From assembly GCF_035594125.1 (NCBI RefSeq), contig NC_087190.1, positions 10,190,104-10,254,103 on the forward strand: DNA of 64,000 nucleotides, read 5' to 3'. Positions 21,461 to 33,524 of this stretch are shown here, one piece after another. The notes under the pieces are model-generated. The model did not search any database and was not told the origin of the DNA. It saw only the letters and a list, made by a program, of their open reading frames with translations. The DNA comes from Scylla paramamosain. Taxonomy: Eukaryota; Arthropoda; Malacostraca; Decapoda; Portunidae. Every line of letters begins with the position of its first letter. Position 1 is the first letter of the stretch. The translations under genes and the position numbers were made by a program.

Positions 21461-24400
21461 TTTTTCTTTTTTTTTTTATGTAAGAAGGACACTGGCCAAG
21501 GGCAACAAAAATCCAACAAAAAAACATGCCCACTGAAATGCCAGTCCCATAAAAGGGTCAAAGCAGTGGTCAAAAATTGATGAATAAGTGTCTTGAAACC
21601 TCCCTCTTGAAGGAATTCAAATCATAGGAAGGTGGAAATACAGAAGCAGGCAGGGAGTTCCAGAGTTTACCAGAGAAAGGGATGAATGATTGAGAATACT
21701 GGTGAACTCTTGCGTTAGAGAGGTGGACAGAATAGGGGTGAGAGAAACAAGAAAGTCTTGTGCATCGAGGCCACGAGAGGAGGGGAGGCATGCAGTTAGC
21801 AAGATCAGAGGAGCAGTTAGCATGAAAATAGTGGTAGAAGACAGCTAGATATGCAACATTGCAGCAGTGAGAAAGAAGCTGAAGACAGTCAGTTAGAGGA
21901 GAGGAGTTGATGAGACGAAAAGCTTTTGATTCTACCCTGTCTAGAAAAGCAGTATGAATGGAACCCCCCAGACATGTGAAGCATACTCCATACATGGACA
22001 GATAAGGCCCTTGTACAGAGTTAGCAGCTGAGGGGGTGAGAAAAACTGGCGGAGACATCTCAGAATGCCTAACTTCATAGAAACTGTTTTAGTTAGAGAT
22101 AAGATGTGAAGTTTCCAGTTCAGATTATAAGTAAAGAACAGACCGAGGATGTTCAGTGTAGAAGAGAGGGACAGTTGAGTGTCATTGAAGAAGAGGGGAT
22201 AGTTGTCTGGAAGGTTGTGTCGAGTTGATAGATGGAGGAATTGAGTTGTTGAGGCATTGAACAATACCAAGTTTGCTCTGCCCCAATCAGAAATTTTAGA
22301 AAGATCAGAAGTCAAGCGTTCTGTGGCTTCCCTGCGTGAAATGTTTACCTCCTGAAGGGTTGGACGTCTATGAAAAAACGTGGAAAAGTGCAGGGTGGTA
22401 TCATCAGCGTAGGAGTGGGTAGGACAAGAAGTTTGGTTTAGAAGATCATTAATGAATAATAAGAAGAGAGTGGGTGACAGGACAGAACCCTGAGGAGCAC
22501 CACTGTTAATAGATTTAGGAGAAGAACAGTGACCATCTACCACAGCAGGAATAGAATGGTCAGAAAGGAAACTTGAGATGAAGTTACAGAGAGAAGGATA
22601 GAAACTGTAGGAGGGTAGTTTGGAAATCAAAGCTTTGTGCCAGACTCTATCAAAAGCTTTTGATATGTCCAAGGCAACAGCAAAAGTTTCACCAAAATCT
22701 CTAAAAGAGGATGACCAAGACTCAGTAAGGAAAGCCAGAAGATCACCAGTAGAGCGGCCTTGATGGAACCCATACTGGCGATCAGATAGAAAGTTGTGAA
22801 GTGATAGATGTTTAAGAATCTTCCTGTTGAGGATAGATTCAAAAACTTTAGATAGGCAGGAAATTAAAGCAATAGGACGGTAGTTTGAGGGATTAGAACG
22901 GTCACCCTTTTTAAGAACAGGTTGAATGTAGGCAAACTTCCAGCAAGAAGGAAAAGTAGATGTTGACAGACAGAGCTGAAAGAGTTTGACTAGGCAAGGT
23001 GCAAGCACGGAGGCACAGTTTCGGAGAACAATAGGAGGGACCCCATCAGGTCCATAAGCCTTCCGAGGGTTTAGGCCAGCGAGGGCATGGAAAACGTCAT
23101 TGCGAAGAATTTTAATAGGTGGCATGAAGTAGTCAGAGGGTGGAGGAGAGGGAGTAACAAGCCCAGAATCGCCCAAGGTAGAGTTTTTAGCAAAGGTTTG
23201 AGCGAAAAGTTCAGCTTTAGAAATAGATGTGATAGCAGTGGTGCCATCTGGTTGAAATAGAGGAGAGAAAGAAGAAGAAGCAAAGTTATTGGAGATATTT
23301 TTGGCTAGATGCCAGAAGTCATGAGGGGAGTTAGATCTTGAAAGGTTTTGACATTTTCTGTTAATGAAGGAGTTTTTGGCTAGTTGGAGAACAGACTTGG
23401 CATGGTTCCGGGCAGAAATATAAAGTGCATGAGATTCTGGTGATGGAAGGCTCAAGTACCTTTTATGGGCCACCTCTCTATCATGAATAGCATGAGAACA
23501 AGCTGTGTTAAACCAAGGTTTAGAAGGTTTAGGACAAGCACACAAAGACGGGTCTCTGACACGGAAGCAGTAGTCATTCCAAGGAAAATCAGCAAAATAC
23601 CTCCTCAGGTCCCCCCAACTAGCAGAGGCAAAACGCCAGAGGCACCTTCGCTTAGGGGGATCCTGAGGAGGGATTGGAGCGATAGGACAAAATAAAGATA
23701 TGAGATTGTGATCGGAGGAGCCCAACAGAGAAGAAAGGGTGACAGCATAAGCAGAAGGATTAGAGGTCAGGAAAAGGTCAAGAATGTTGGGCGTATCTAC
23801 AAGACAGTCAGGAATACGAGTAGGGTGTTGCACCAATTGCTCTAGGTCATGGAGGATAGCAAAGTTGTAGGCTAGTTCACCAGGATGGTCAGTGAAGGGA
23901 GAGGAAAGCCAGAGCTGGTGGTGAACATTGAAGTCTCCAAGAATGGAGATCTCTGCAAAAGGGAAGAGGGTCAGAATGTGCTCCACTTTGGAAGTTAAGT
24001 AGTCAAAGAATTTCTTATAGTCAGAGGAGTTGAGAGGTATACAGCACAGATAAATTTAGCATGAGAGTGACTCTGTAGTCGTAGCCAGATGGTGGAAAAC
24101 TCGGAAGATTCAAGAGCGTGGGCACGAGAGCAGGTTAAGTCATTGCGCACATAAACGCAGCATCCAGCTTTGGATTGAAAATGAGGATAGAGAAAGTAGG
24201 AGGGAACAGAAAAGAGGCTACTGTCAGTTGCCTCAGACACCTGAGTTTCAGTGAGGAAAAGATGAGGTTTAGAAGAGGAGAGGTGGTGTTCTACAGATTG
24301 AAAATTAGATCTTAGACCACAAATGTTGCAGAAATTAATGAAGAAAAAGTTGAGGGGGGTGTCAAGACACTTAGGGTTGTCGACAAAAAGGCAGTCCGAC

Positions 24401-24707
24401 CTGGGGACATTTATGGTCCCGTCCCCAGATGGGGACTCCGAGGCTGGTGTAGGAGTCGCCATGATGATTTTAAAATTTTTGAGTGAAGGGTGTGTGTGTG
24501 TTATTAGGTGCTTGTAGTTTTGTGTTGAGGAAAAGAGTTGTCTTTAGAGGGCAGGCTGTGACTGACCCCTTGTGTTGTGAGACACAAAGGGAAACGTTCA
24601 GTGAGGTCACAGCTGGGTTTAATGATAAGTTCACAGAACCCCCTGAACAGTGCTTTAGACCTCACTGGGAGTAATTATCATTTTGGCAGGTGTCTACTGC
24701 CTCCTCC
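21461..24707 (-). mobile_element. Jockey-like LINE family J, near full-length copy J2
   Basis: The copy runs from the 5' end GGAGGAGGCAGTAG (24707) to an A-tail (T-run 21461-21477 on +). It carries a 5' UTR of about 250 bp, one long ORF and a short 3' UTR containing GGGACTGGCATTTCAGTGGGC. It is inserted within an older J element in the same orientation. Target duplications are not clear. Confidence 0.85.
21590..24462 (-). pseudogene. J2 polyprotein: AP endonuclease plus reverse transcriptase, two frameshifts
   Basis: The start is ATG 24462 ([13 protein letters not shown]), shared with J4, J5 and (as MVTPTP) J8. The endonuclease blocks [12 protein letters not shown] and GDFNVHHQ (about 23930) and SDHNLIS (about 23710) are present. 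RT blocks are [50 protein letters not shown] and YADDTTLHF (about 22410-22385). The C-terminus is split near 21960 and finishes in another frame near 21590. Lesions are a 5-bp deletion near 24035, compared with J4, and loss of one C in a C-run near 21965. Intact relatives nick DNA and copy their own RNA. Confidence 0.85.
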
Positions 24708-24712
24708 TCTCA

Positions 24713-27129
24713 TGCTAGAGGAAGAGATGAATGATTGAGAATACTGGTTAACTCTTGCATTACAAAGGTGGACAGAATAGGGATGAGAGAAAGAAGAAAG
24801 TCTTGTGCAGTGAGGTCATGGGAGAAGGAGAGGCATGCAGTTACCAAGATCAGAAGAGCAGTTAGCATGAAAATAGCGGTAAAAGACATCTAGAGATGCA
24901 ACATTGCAGTGATGAGAGAGAGGCTGAAGACAGTCAGTTAGAGGAGAGCAGTTGATGAAATGAAAAGCTTTTTTATTCCACCCTGTCTAGAAGAGCAGTA
25001 TGAGTGGAACACCACCCAGACATGTGAAGCATACTCCATACATGGACGGATAAGGCCCTTGTACAGAGTTAGTCGTTGTGGGGGTGAGAAAAACTGGCGA
25101 AGACATTTCAGAATGCCTAACTTCATAGAAGCTGTTTTAGCTAGAGATGAGATGTGAAGTTTCCAGTTCAGATTATAAGTAAAGGACAGACTGAGGATAT
25201 TCAGTATAGAAGAGGACAGTTGAGTGTCATTGAAGAAGAGGGGATAGTTGTATGGAAGGTTGTGTTGAGTTGATAGATGGAGGAATTGAGTTGTTGAGGC
25301 ACTGAACAATACCAAGTTTGTTCTGCCCCAATCAGAAATTTTAGAAAGATCAGAAGTCAGGCATTCTATAGCTCCCCTGCATGAAATGTTTACTTCCTGA
25401 AGTGTTGGATGTGGAAAAGTGCAGAGTGATATCATCAGCGTAGGAATAGATAGGACAAGAAGTTTGGTTTAGAAGGTCATTGATGAATAAGAAGAAGAGA
25501 GTGGGTGACAGAACAGAACCCTGAGAAACACCACTGTTAATAGATTTAGGAGAAGAACAGTAACTGTCTACCACAGCAGTAATAGAGCGGTCAGAAAGGA
25601 AACTTGAGATGAAGTTACGGAGAGAAGGATAGATACCATAGGAGGGTAGTTTGGAAATCAAAGCTTTGTGCCAGACTCTACCAAAAGCTTTTGATATATC
25701 CAAGGCAACAGCAAAAGTTTCACCAAAATCTCTAAAAGAGGATGACCAAGACTCAATAAGGAAAGCCAGAATATCATCAGTAGAGCAGCCTTGATGGAAC
25801 CCATACTGGCAATCAGATAGAAGATTGTGAAGTGATAGATGTTTAAGAATCTTCCTGTTGAGGATAGATTCAAAAACTTTAGATAGGCAGGAAATTAAAG
25901 CAATAGGATGTTAATTTGAGGGATTAGAATGGTCACCCTTTTTAGAAAGAGGCTGAATGTAGGCAAACTTCCAGCAAGAAGGAAATGTAGATGTTGACAG
26001 ACAGAGCTGAAAGAGTTTGACTAGGCAAGGTGCAAGGACGGAGGAGGTCTCCCTAACTAGCAGAGGCAAAATGCCAGAGGCACCTTCGCTTGGGGGGATC
26101 CTGAGGAGGGATTGGAGCAATAAGACAAGATACAGATATGAGATTGTGATTGGAGGAGCCCAACAGAGAAGAGAGGATGACAGCATAAGCAGAAGGATTA
26201 GAGGTCAGGAAAAGGTCAAGATTAATGGGTGACTCCAAGACGGTCAGGAATATGAGTAGGGTGTTGCACCAATTGCTCTAGGTCATGGAGGATAGCAAAG
26301 TTGATGACTAGTTCACCAGGATGGTCAGTGAAGGGAGAGGAAAGGCAGAGCTGGTGGTGAACATTGAAGTCTCCAAGAATGGAGATCTCTGGAAAAGGGA
26401 AGAAAGTCAGAATGTGCTCCACTTTGGAAGTTAAGTATTCAAAGAATTTCTTATAGTCAGAAGAGTTAGGTGAGAGGTAAACAGCACAGATAAATTTAGT
26501 TTGAGAGTGACTCTGTAGTTGTAGCCAGAGGGTGGAAAACTCGGAAGATTCAAGAGCATGGGCACGAGAGCAGGTTAAGTCAATGTGTACATAAACACAA
26601 CATCCAGCTTTGGATTGAAAGTGAGGGTAGAGAAAGTAGGAGGGAACAGAAAAAGGAGTTTCAGCAAGGAAAAGATGAGGTTTAGAAGAGGAGAGGTGAT
26701 GTTCTACAGATTGAAAATTAGATCTTAGACTGTAAATGTTGCAGAAGTTAATAAAGAAAAAGTTAAGGGGGTGTGTCAAGATACTTAGGGTCATTATCAG
26801 AAAAGGAGTCCAACCTGGGGACATTTGTGGTCCCTTCCCCAGATGGGGGCTCCAAGGCTGGTGTAGGAGTTGCCATGATCATTTTGAATTTTTGAGTGAA
26901 GGGTGTGTGTGTGTGTTATTAGGTGCTTGTATTTTTGTGTGGAGGAAGAGAGTTGTCTTTATAGGGCAGGCTGTGACTGCCCCCTTGTGTTGTGAGACAA
27001 AGGGAAATGTTCAGTGAGGTCACAGCTGGTTTTAATTAATTAATTTAATTAAGTTCACAGCACCCCCTGATCCAGTGTTTTAGGCCTCACTGGGAGTAAT
27101 CGTTTCAGCAGGTGCCTACTGCCTCCTCC
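24713..27129 (-). mobile_element. Family J element (older copy), main part with internal deletion
   Basis: This is the remainder of the J copy whose 3' end is at 21241-21460. Coding pieces lie at 26824-26222 (endonuclease, GDFNVHHQ), 26186-25911, 25873-25350 (RT, DISKAFGRVWH, YADDITLHFS) and 25435-24938. Near 26040 about 0.6 kb is missing: the [11 protein letters not shown] region joins directly to the ASWGDLRR region, with GGAGG at the junction. The 5' end GGAGGAGGCAGTAG is at 27129. Multiple stops are present. Confidence 0.8.
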
Positions 27130-27403
27130 ATCTGCAGACATCCATTACTCACATCAATATGTGTTGATATACAAGAGTTGTTGATAGTAAAATCCAAATG
27201 TAAAAGTGTTAGAACGTTAATAACAAGTATAATAACCAACCTACATCTCCATATGTACCTAACTCTTGTTAGTTGGTTGGTGGGCTTTGTGCTATAAATA
27301 ACAGACACATTTTCTCATTCTCCTTACTTAAACAAAAGAGCATCAGTACTGGGAAAGATCATGATCTAGATATAGTATGATACCCAATTCTAACCCTCTA
27401 CTG

Positions 27404-29359
27404 TAACTTTTCAGTTTTCAATAGTGTCACTGACAAGTCAAATGCTTCACTCACAAGGCATATGGAAGCATACGTGCCTGGGTTGCATTTGTCTTTCTAG
27501 CCCAAAAAGCAAACAACCAATCAGCAAGCAGTAAGCACATCAGAACATCATTCAAGTTCCTGTAGGAATGTATTTTGAAGAATGAAATATAGAATATAAT
27601 GCTTTTTGAGACCAAGAAAATTGATGTTGTATAAAGAAATATTTCTTTTCTTGTCATTTCACATTAAAAAAAAAAAACTGAAAACTACATAAAGCAAAGG
27701 AAAGAAGGGAAGATGCTGCATTTTCTGATGATATTTTGCATCTTTTTGACCAATAGGCATGTTGTCTGACCCCATTTTGTGACTGTGACTTTAATCCTGG
27801 AGCAGCACTTTTTTTTTTTCTATGTTAGTGTGTTTCTTGCATCATCTCTTAACATGTGTGGGCAAGGAAATATATATTTTTGTAATATCATAGTTGACAT
27901 GAAGCTAAAACAGGGAGAAAATTATAGTTGGTAAAGGACTCATACATGCAGACTCAAAACATGAGCACACGCTGCCACCACACAGCTCACAAGTCTCCCC
28001 TCTGCTCTGTTTGCAGCTGCCCTGAAAAGCTCCTCTTCCCAAGAAATCAGATTAAGAACCTTAAGTAATGGAAGTCTATTAATGCTAGATCAGTTTTTGT
28101 AGGTAGACAGTGATTTTCCTAAGTTTTAAGTTTAGCGCCTTATATTTCCCGGACTTCCATATATAGTGTTGCTGGTCCATCTGGCATCGCACCCCTCTGC
28201 TTCTTGTTGCAAGTGTGGATGCACTTATTTACTCTGCACTCCCACTGCTTTACAGGTTAGTACCATGATCCCAGTTGGACCTAGTGATACCATCTATGTT
28301 ATATAATCTCTTGAGTTGTGATAGTGGAAAATATAATAACAAAGGGTTATGTATGCATCATACAGTGTTTTACTGACAATAAGTAGGCAAAACTTGTCCA
28401 CTTGTCTCTGAGCCACTCACTGAACAGTGCCAGTACATTAGATATTTTTTTTTTTCCTCACATTTCCCTGTCCTTACTTCATCATGGAGAGGAGAGCCAG
28501 ACTAATGCAGACTGGAGCGGATGCTTGCCAACCAGACACTAGAAGTCTTTGGTGACTTATTTATGGATATGGTGTATGATGAAAGTCTTTCTGGGATGCC
28601 TTGGGGGCAGCTAAATAAGCTTCAAACACTGATCCCATACCACTAATGCTCCATACAAGGGAAATCTAAAGTATGAGGTAAGTACATAATTATTTTTGGC
28701 TTGAATGATGAATTTTAATATTTATAAATATGTACTTTGAAAAATATGCAATATTATTGTAATAGACATACTCCAAATATAGCTGTGATTTGGGGGTATG
28801 TAAAATCCTAAGAATAATTGTCTTTTTTCATTTGTTCCATGCACCTCAATTTTTGTTCTGCCCAGGGTTATGATGTTTTGTTTGTTGAAGGTCAAGCCTC
28901 CAACCTCATGTTTTCTACTTTTTATTCAATTTATTTCATTATTGTATTTTTAGGAAATATTTTACAAAAGGAACTAGTCTTGCAGAAATAAATTATTTTT
29001 TTTACTTATTACAATTAGATTTATTTATTACTAATGTTGCACTAGTTATGATTTTATTCAAAAGGAAATATTTTTTTCATATTTGTATCTGTCTAGGTCA
29101 TTAAAATTAGTTTGTATTTTTTTCTATTATTTTCCTCAGCTGGTCCAGTTGGACTGGTGATATCATACAAAAACTGATCTAGGGTTAATACTTCTTCCTG
29201 TATCTTACAGAATTACTACCTAGAGTCAAGTGGGTGATGTACATGACAGTTCTTCCCAAGGGTGGCGGTGCCTGTCATCTGGCAGCAGGGCTGTGATTCA
29301 TTTTCATTAAAAACTCAAATACTGCATGCTTTGGCAAACCACTACTGAAAACACCTTAT
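27404..29359 (-). mobile_element. Non-autonomous TIR DNA transposon, copy 1, split by a piggyBac-like insertion
   Basis: The reverse complement of 27404-29359, minus the 1.1-kb insertion at 28083-29184, matches 61004-61832 over about 830 bp with moderate divergence. The ends carry an inverted repeat: ATAAGG..TTTTCAGTAGTG at one side and a decayed partner CACTATTGAAAACTG at the other. No protein coding is recognisable. Target duplication is not clear, so the superfamily is left open. Confidence 0.75.
28079..29188. mobile_element. piggyBac-like element (1102 bp) with TTAA duplications
   Basis: TTAA at 28079-28082 and 29185-29188 flanks the insert. The right end read inward is CCCTAGATCAGTTTTTGTA and the left end TGCTAGATCAGTTTTTGTA, identical from base 3. 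TTAA targets and CCCTAG-type termini are established piggyBac features. The homologous place in copy 2 (around 61172) reads GTGTTAATAGACG, an empty site with a single TTAA. The interior has no recognisable DDD transposase, so it is probably non-autonomous. A poly-T run lies at 28446-28455. Confidence 0.85.
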
Positions 29360-29894
29360 ATTTTTATGATTCTCTTTTTTTCACTTTTAAGAACACAAAT
29401 TTAATCCTCAAGTGCCTTAGAGATTACATAGAAATTAAGCTTATAAGAAAAATTACCTTTATTTCCTATTTTCAACTATCATATTATACTGGATAAAAAG
29501 TAAACAGTTGAATTTACACATTTATTTTCTTACCTACATTTCTGTACCTACAAAATGCACTGAAACATTATTTTTTTACTTTCATTGGGCACTTTAATTC
29601 TCTTCAGTTGTTCCTGGAATTCATGACATCTTAATTTGTTGGTTGTGGCATTAATCTATAATATCAATGTTAATAATTGTTGGGGGTTGAGACTTGTTGG
29701 ATATCCAATGTTTCCCTTAATAAAACCAATGATGGATATCAAGATATTTTCAGATAATCTGCATCATACATTGAGCCACGTAGTCCAGTATTAACATGTA
29801 TGGTAAATCAAATATTGTGCCAATATAGATTTGGTATATGTAGACCATTATCCATTATTAGCATCAGATATCTGTTACTTTCCAGATTTTGCAG
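29360..29894. other. AT-rich sequence before an exon-like block
   Basis: No gene was recognised. The last bases (TTCCAGATTTTGCAG, ending 29894) form a good splice acceptor for the candidate exon. Confidence 0.4.
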
Positions 29895-30012
29895 TGTCAA
29901 TGAAAACGTGAGGAAGGAGATAATTGCTAACTTGATGGTGGCACCCAAATGCTGGTCCAAACGACTGGTGGAGGACATCCCCATTGAGGAGTTCGAGAAC
30001 ATATCCCCAGCT
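29895..30012 (+). CDS. Candidate internal exon of an unidentified host protein
   Basis: A 118-nt block is bounded by an acceptor (TTTTGCAG) and a strong donor (GTGAGT at 30013). Only one + frame is open. It gives VNENVRKEIIANL, MVAPKCWSKRLVED and IPIEEFENISPA. GC content and codon choice (GTG, CTG, ATC, GAG) differ from the AT-rich surroundings and look like the E-Syt exons. It begins with the last base of a codon and ends in phase 0. The next known E-Syt exon (38828) needs one preceding base, so the two cannot join directly. It is either a more upstream exon with one exon missed, or another gene. I do not recognise the sequence. Confidence 0.45.
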
Positions 30013-30143
30013 GTGAGTGTTGAGGTGTTATGGTCATAGGTGTGGTGGGAAGTGGCTGTAGTGTGAATGACAGTATACTTGGGAAATCTTCTTCTTTAAA
30101 CATTGCTGCAGGGAAGTGTGGCTGCTCTAGGAGGAGCAATACA

Positions 30144-30265
30144 AGTGTAGGTCTCAGTGTCATTATATGAATGGGAATAATAGGTAAAAATAGATTGGTA
30201 AGTTTTATACAGGTTCTGCTATGTGTAAGCCTGATGGCTTCTTGCAGCTTCTCTTATTCTCTTAA
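30144..30265 (+). mobile_element. CR1-like LINE 3' UTR fragment
   Basis: The sequence is similar to 11150-11250 and 41345-41458. It contains TAGGTAAAAATAGATTGGTA, GCCTGATGGCTTCTTGCAGC and TTCTCTTATTCTC. Family J copy J4 ends immediately after it. Confidence 0.7.
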
Positions 30266-33200
30266 CTTTTTTTCTTTTTTATGTAGGAAGGTCACTGGCC
30301 AAGGGCAACAAAAATCTAATAAAAAAAAATGCCCACTGAAATGCCAGTCCCATAAAAGGGTCAAAGCAGTGGTCAAAAATTGGTGGATAAGTGTCTTGAA
30401 ACCTCCCTCTTGAAGGAATTCAAGTCATAGGAAGGTGGAAATACAGATGCAGGCAGGGAGTTCCAGAGTTTACAAGAGAAAGGGATGAATGATTGAGAAT
30501 ACTGGTTAACTCTTGCGTTAGAGAGGTGGACACAATAGGGGTGAGAGAAAGAAGAAAGTCTTGTGCAGCGAGGCCACGGAAGGAGGGGAGGCATGCAGTT
30601 AGCAAGATCAGAAGAGCAGTTAGCATGAAAATAGCGGTAGAAGACATCTAGAGATGCAACGTTGCGGTGGTGAGAGAGAGGCTGAAGACAGTCAGTTAGA
30701 GGAGAGGAGTTGACGAGATGAAAAGCTTTTGATTCCACCCTGTCTAGAAGAGCAGTATGAGTGGAACCCCCCCAGACATGTGAAGCATACTCCATACATG
30801 GACGGATAAGACCCTTGTACAGAGTTAGCAGCGGGGGGGGGGGTGAGAAAAATTGGCGGAGATGTCTCAGAACACCTAACTTCATAGAAGCTGTTTTAGC
30901 TAGAGATGAGATGTGAAGTTTCCAGTTCAGATTATAAGTAAAGGACAGACCAAGGATGTTCAGTGTAGAAGACGGGGACAGTTGAGTGTCATTGAAGAAG
31001 AGGGGATAGTTGTCTGGAAGGTTGTGTTGAGTTGATAGATGGAGGAATTGAGTTTTTGAGGCATTGAACAATACAAAGTTTGCTCTGCCCCAATCAGAAA
31101 TTTTAGAAAGATCAGAAATCAGGCGTTCTGTGGCTTCACTTCGTGATATGTTTACCTCCTGAAGGGTTGGACGTCTATGAAAAGATGTGGAAAAGTGCAG
31201 GGTGGTATCATCAGTGTAGGAGTGGATAGGACAAGAAGTTTGGTTTAGAAGATCATTAATGAATAATAAGAAGAGAGTGGGTGACAGGACAGAACCCTGA
31301 GGAACACCACTGTTAATAGATTTAGGAGAACAACAGTGACCGTCTACCTCAGCAGCAATAGAAAGGTCAGAAAGGAAACTTGAGATGAAGTTACAGAAAG
31401 AAGGATAGAAACCATAGGAGGGTAGTTTGGAAATCAAAGCTTTGTGCCAGACTCTATCAAAAGCTTTTGATATGTCCAAGGCAACAGCAAAAGTTTCACC
31501 AAAATTTCTAAAAGAGGATGACCAAGACTCAGTAAGGAAAGCCAGAAGATCACCAGTAGAGCGGCCTTGACGGAACCCATACTGGCGATCAGATAGAAGG
31601 TTGTGAAGTGATAGATGTTTAAGAATCTTCCTGTTGAGGATAGATTCAAAAACTTTAGATAGGCAGGAAATTAAAGCAATAGGACGGTAGTTTGAGGGAT
31701 TAGAACGGTCACCCTTTTTAGGAACAGGTTGAATGTAGACAAACTTCCAGCAAGAAGGAAAGGTAGATGTTGACAGACAGAGGTGAAAGAGTTTGACTAG
31801 GCAAGGTGCAAGCACGGAGGCACAGTTTCGGAGAACAATAGGAGGGACCCCATCAGGTCCATAAGCCTTCCGAGGGTTTAGGCCAGTGAGGGCATGGAAA
31901 ACATCATTGCGAAGAATTTTAATAGGTGGCATGAAGTAGTCAGAGGGTGGAGGAGAGGGAGGAACAAGCCCAGAATCGTCCAAGGTAGAGATTTTAGCAA
32001 AGGTTTGAGCAAAGAGTTAAGCTTTAGAAATAGATGTGATAGCAGTGGTGCCATCTGGTTGAAATAGAGGAGGGAAAGAAGAAGAAGCAAAGTTATTGGA
32101 GATATTTTTGGCTAGATGCCAGAAATCACAAGGGGAGTTAGATCTTGAAAGGTTTTGATATTTTCTGTTAATGAAGGAGTTTTTGGCTAGTTGGAGAACA
32201 GACTTGGCATGGTTCCGGGCAGAAATATAAAGTGCATGAGATTCTGGTGATGGAAGGCTTAAGTACCTTTTGTGGGCCACCTCTCTATCATGTATAGCAC
32301 AAGAACAAGCTGTGTTAAACCAAGGTTTAGAAGGTTTAGGACAAGCACACAAAGACGGGTCTCTGACACGGAAGCAGTAGTCATTCCAAGGAAAGTCAGC
32401 AAAATACCTCCTCAGGTCCCCCCAACTAGCAGAGGCAAAACGCCAGAGGCACCTTCGTTTAGTGGTATCCTGAGGAGGGATTGGAGGGATAGGACAAAAT
32501 AAAGATATGAGATTGTGATCGGAGGAGCCCAACGGAGAAGAAAGGGTGACAGCATAAGCAGAAGGAATAGAGGTCAGAAAAAGGTCAAGAATGTTGGGTG
32601 TACTCGTATCTCCAAGACGGTCAGGAATACGATTAGGGTGTTGCACCAATTGCTCTAGGTCATGGAGGATAGCAAAGTTGTAGGCTAGTTCACCAGGATG
32701 GTCAGTGAAGGGAGAGGAAAGCCAAAGCTGGTGGTGAACATTGAAGTTTCCAAGAATGGAGATCTCTGCAAAAGGGAAGAGGGTCAGAATGTGCTCCACT
32801 TTGGAAGTTAAGTAGTCAAAGAATTTCTTATAGTCAGAGGAGTTAGGAGAGAGGTATACAGCACAGATAAATTTAGTATGAGAGTGACTCTGTAGTCGTA
32901 GCCAGATGGTGGAAAACTCGGAAGATTCAAGAGCGTGGGCACGAGAGCAAGTTAAGTCATTGCGCACATAAACGCAGCATCCAGCTTTGGATCGAAAATG
33001 AGGATAGAGAAAGTAGGAGGGAACAGAAAAGGGGCTACTGTCAGTTGCCTCAGACACCTGAGTTTCAGTGAGGAAAAGAAGATGAGGTTTAGAAGAGGAG
33101 AGGTGGTGTTCTACAGATTGAAAATTAGATCTTAGACTGCGAATGTTGCAGAAGTTAATGAAGAAAAAGTTGAGGGGGGTGTCAAGACACTTAGGGTCGT

Positions 33201-33524
33201 CGACAGAAAGGCAATCCGACCTGGGGACATTTATGGTCCCCCTCCCCAGATGGGGACTCCGAGGCTGGTGTAGGAGTCGCCATGATGATTTTAAAATTTT
33301 TGAGTGAAGGGTGTGTGTTATTAGGTGCTTGTAGTTTTGTGTGGAGGAAGAGAGTTGTCTTTAGAGGGCAGGCTGTGACTGCCCCCTTGTGTTGTGAGAC
33401 ACAAAGGGAAACGTTCAGTGAGGTCACAGCTGGGTTTAATGACAAGTTCACAACACCCCCTGAACAGTGCTTTAGACCTCACTGGGAATAATTATCGTTT
33501 CGGCAGGTGTCTACTGCCTCCTCC
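30266..33524 (-). mobile_element. Jockey-like LINE family J, near full-length copy J4 (least damaged)
   Basis: The copy runs from the 5' end at 33524 (GGAGGAGGCAGTAG) to the A-tail at 30267-30280. It has the same organisation as J2. Only two lesions break the main ORF by my reading, so this is among the youngest J copies. It lies immediately downstream of the exon-like block 29895-30012 and head to head with J5. Confidence 0.85.
30373..33283 (-). pseudogene. J4 polyprotein: AP endonuclease plus RT, one frameshift and one stop
   Basis: The ATG is at about 33283 ([15 protein letters not shown]). An extra G in the G-run near 33240 shifts the frame after about 15 codons. The original frame resumes and stays open to the window of 33057-32017, with [22 protein letters not shown] (Asp of GDFN changed to Asn) and SDHNLIS. 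A TAA at about 32017-32019 replaces a Glu codon (SKA*LFAQ). From 31983 to 30373 the RT is open to its natural end: [43 protein letters not shown] (Ala of YADD changed to Thr), and C-terminal SFKREVSRHL. Frameshift, stop and both motif changes argue against activity. Confidence 0.85.

Noticed and set aside
28484..28680. Possible coding exon inside the piggyBac-like element (MERRARLMQTG..., followed by GTAAGT)
   Set aside because: Frame is interrupted by stops within 25 codons and matches nothing I recognise.
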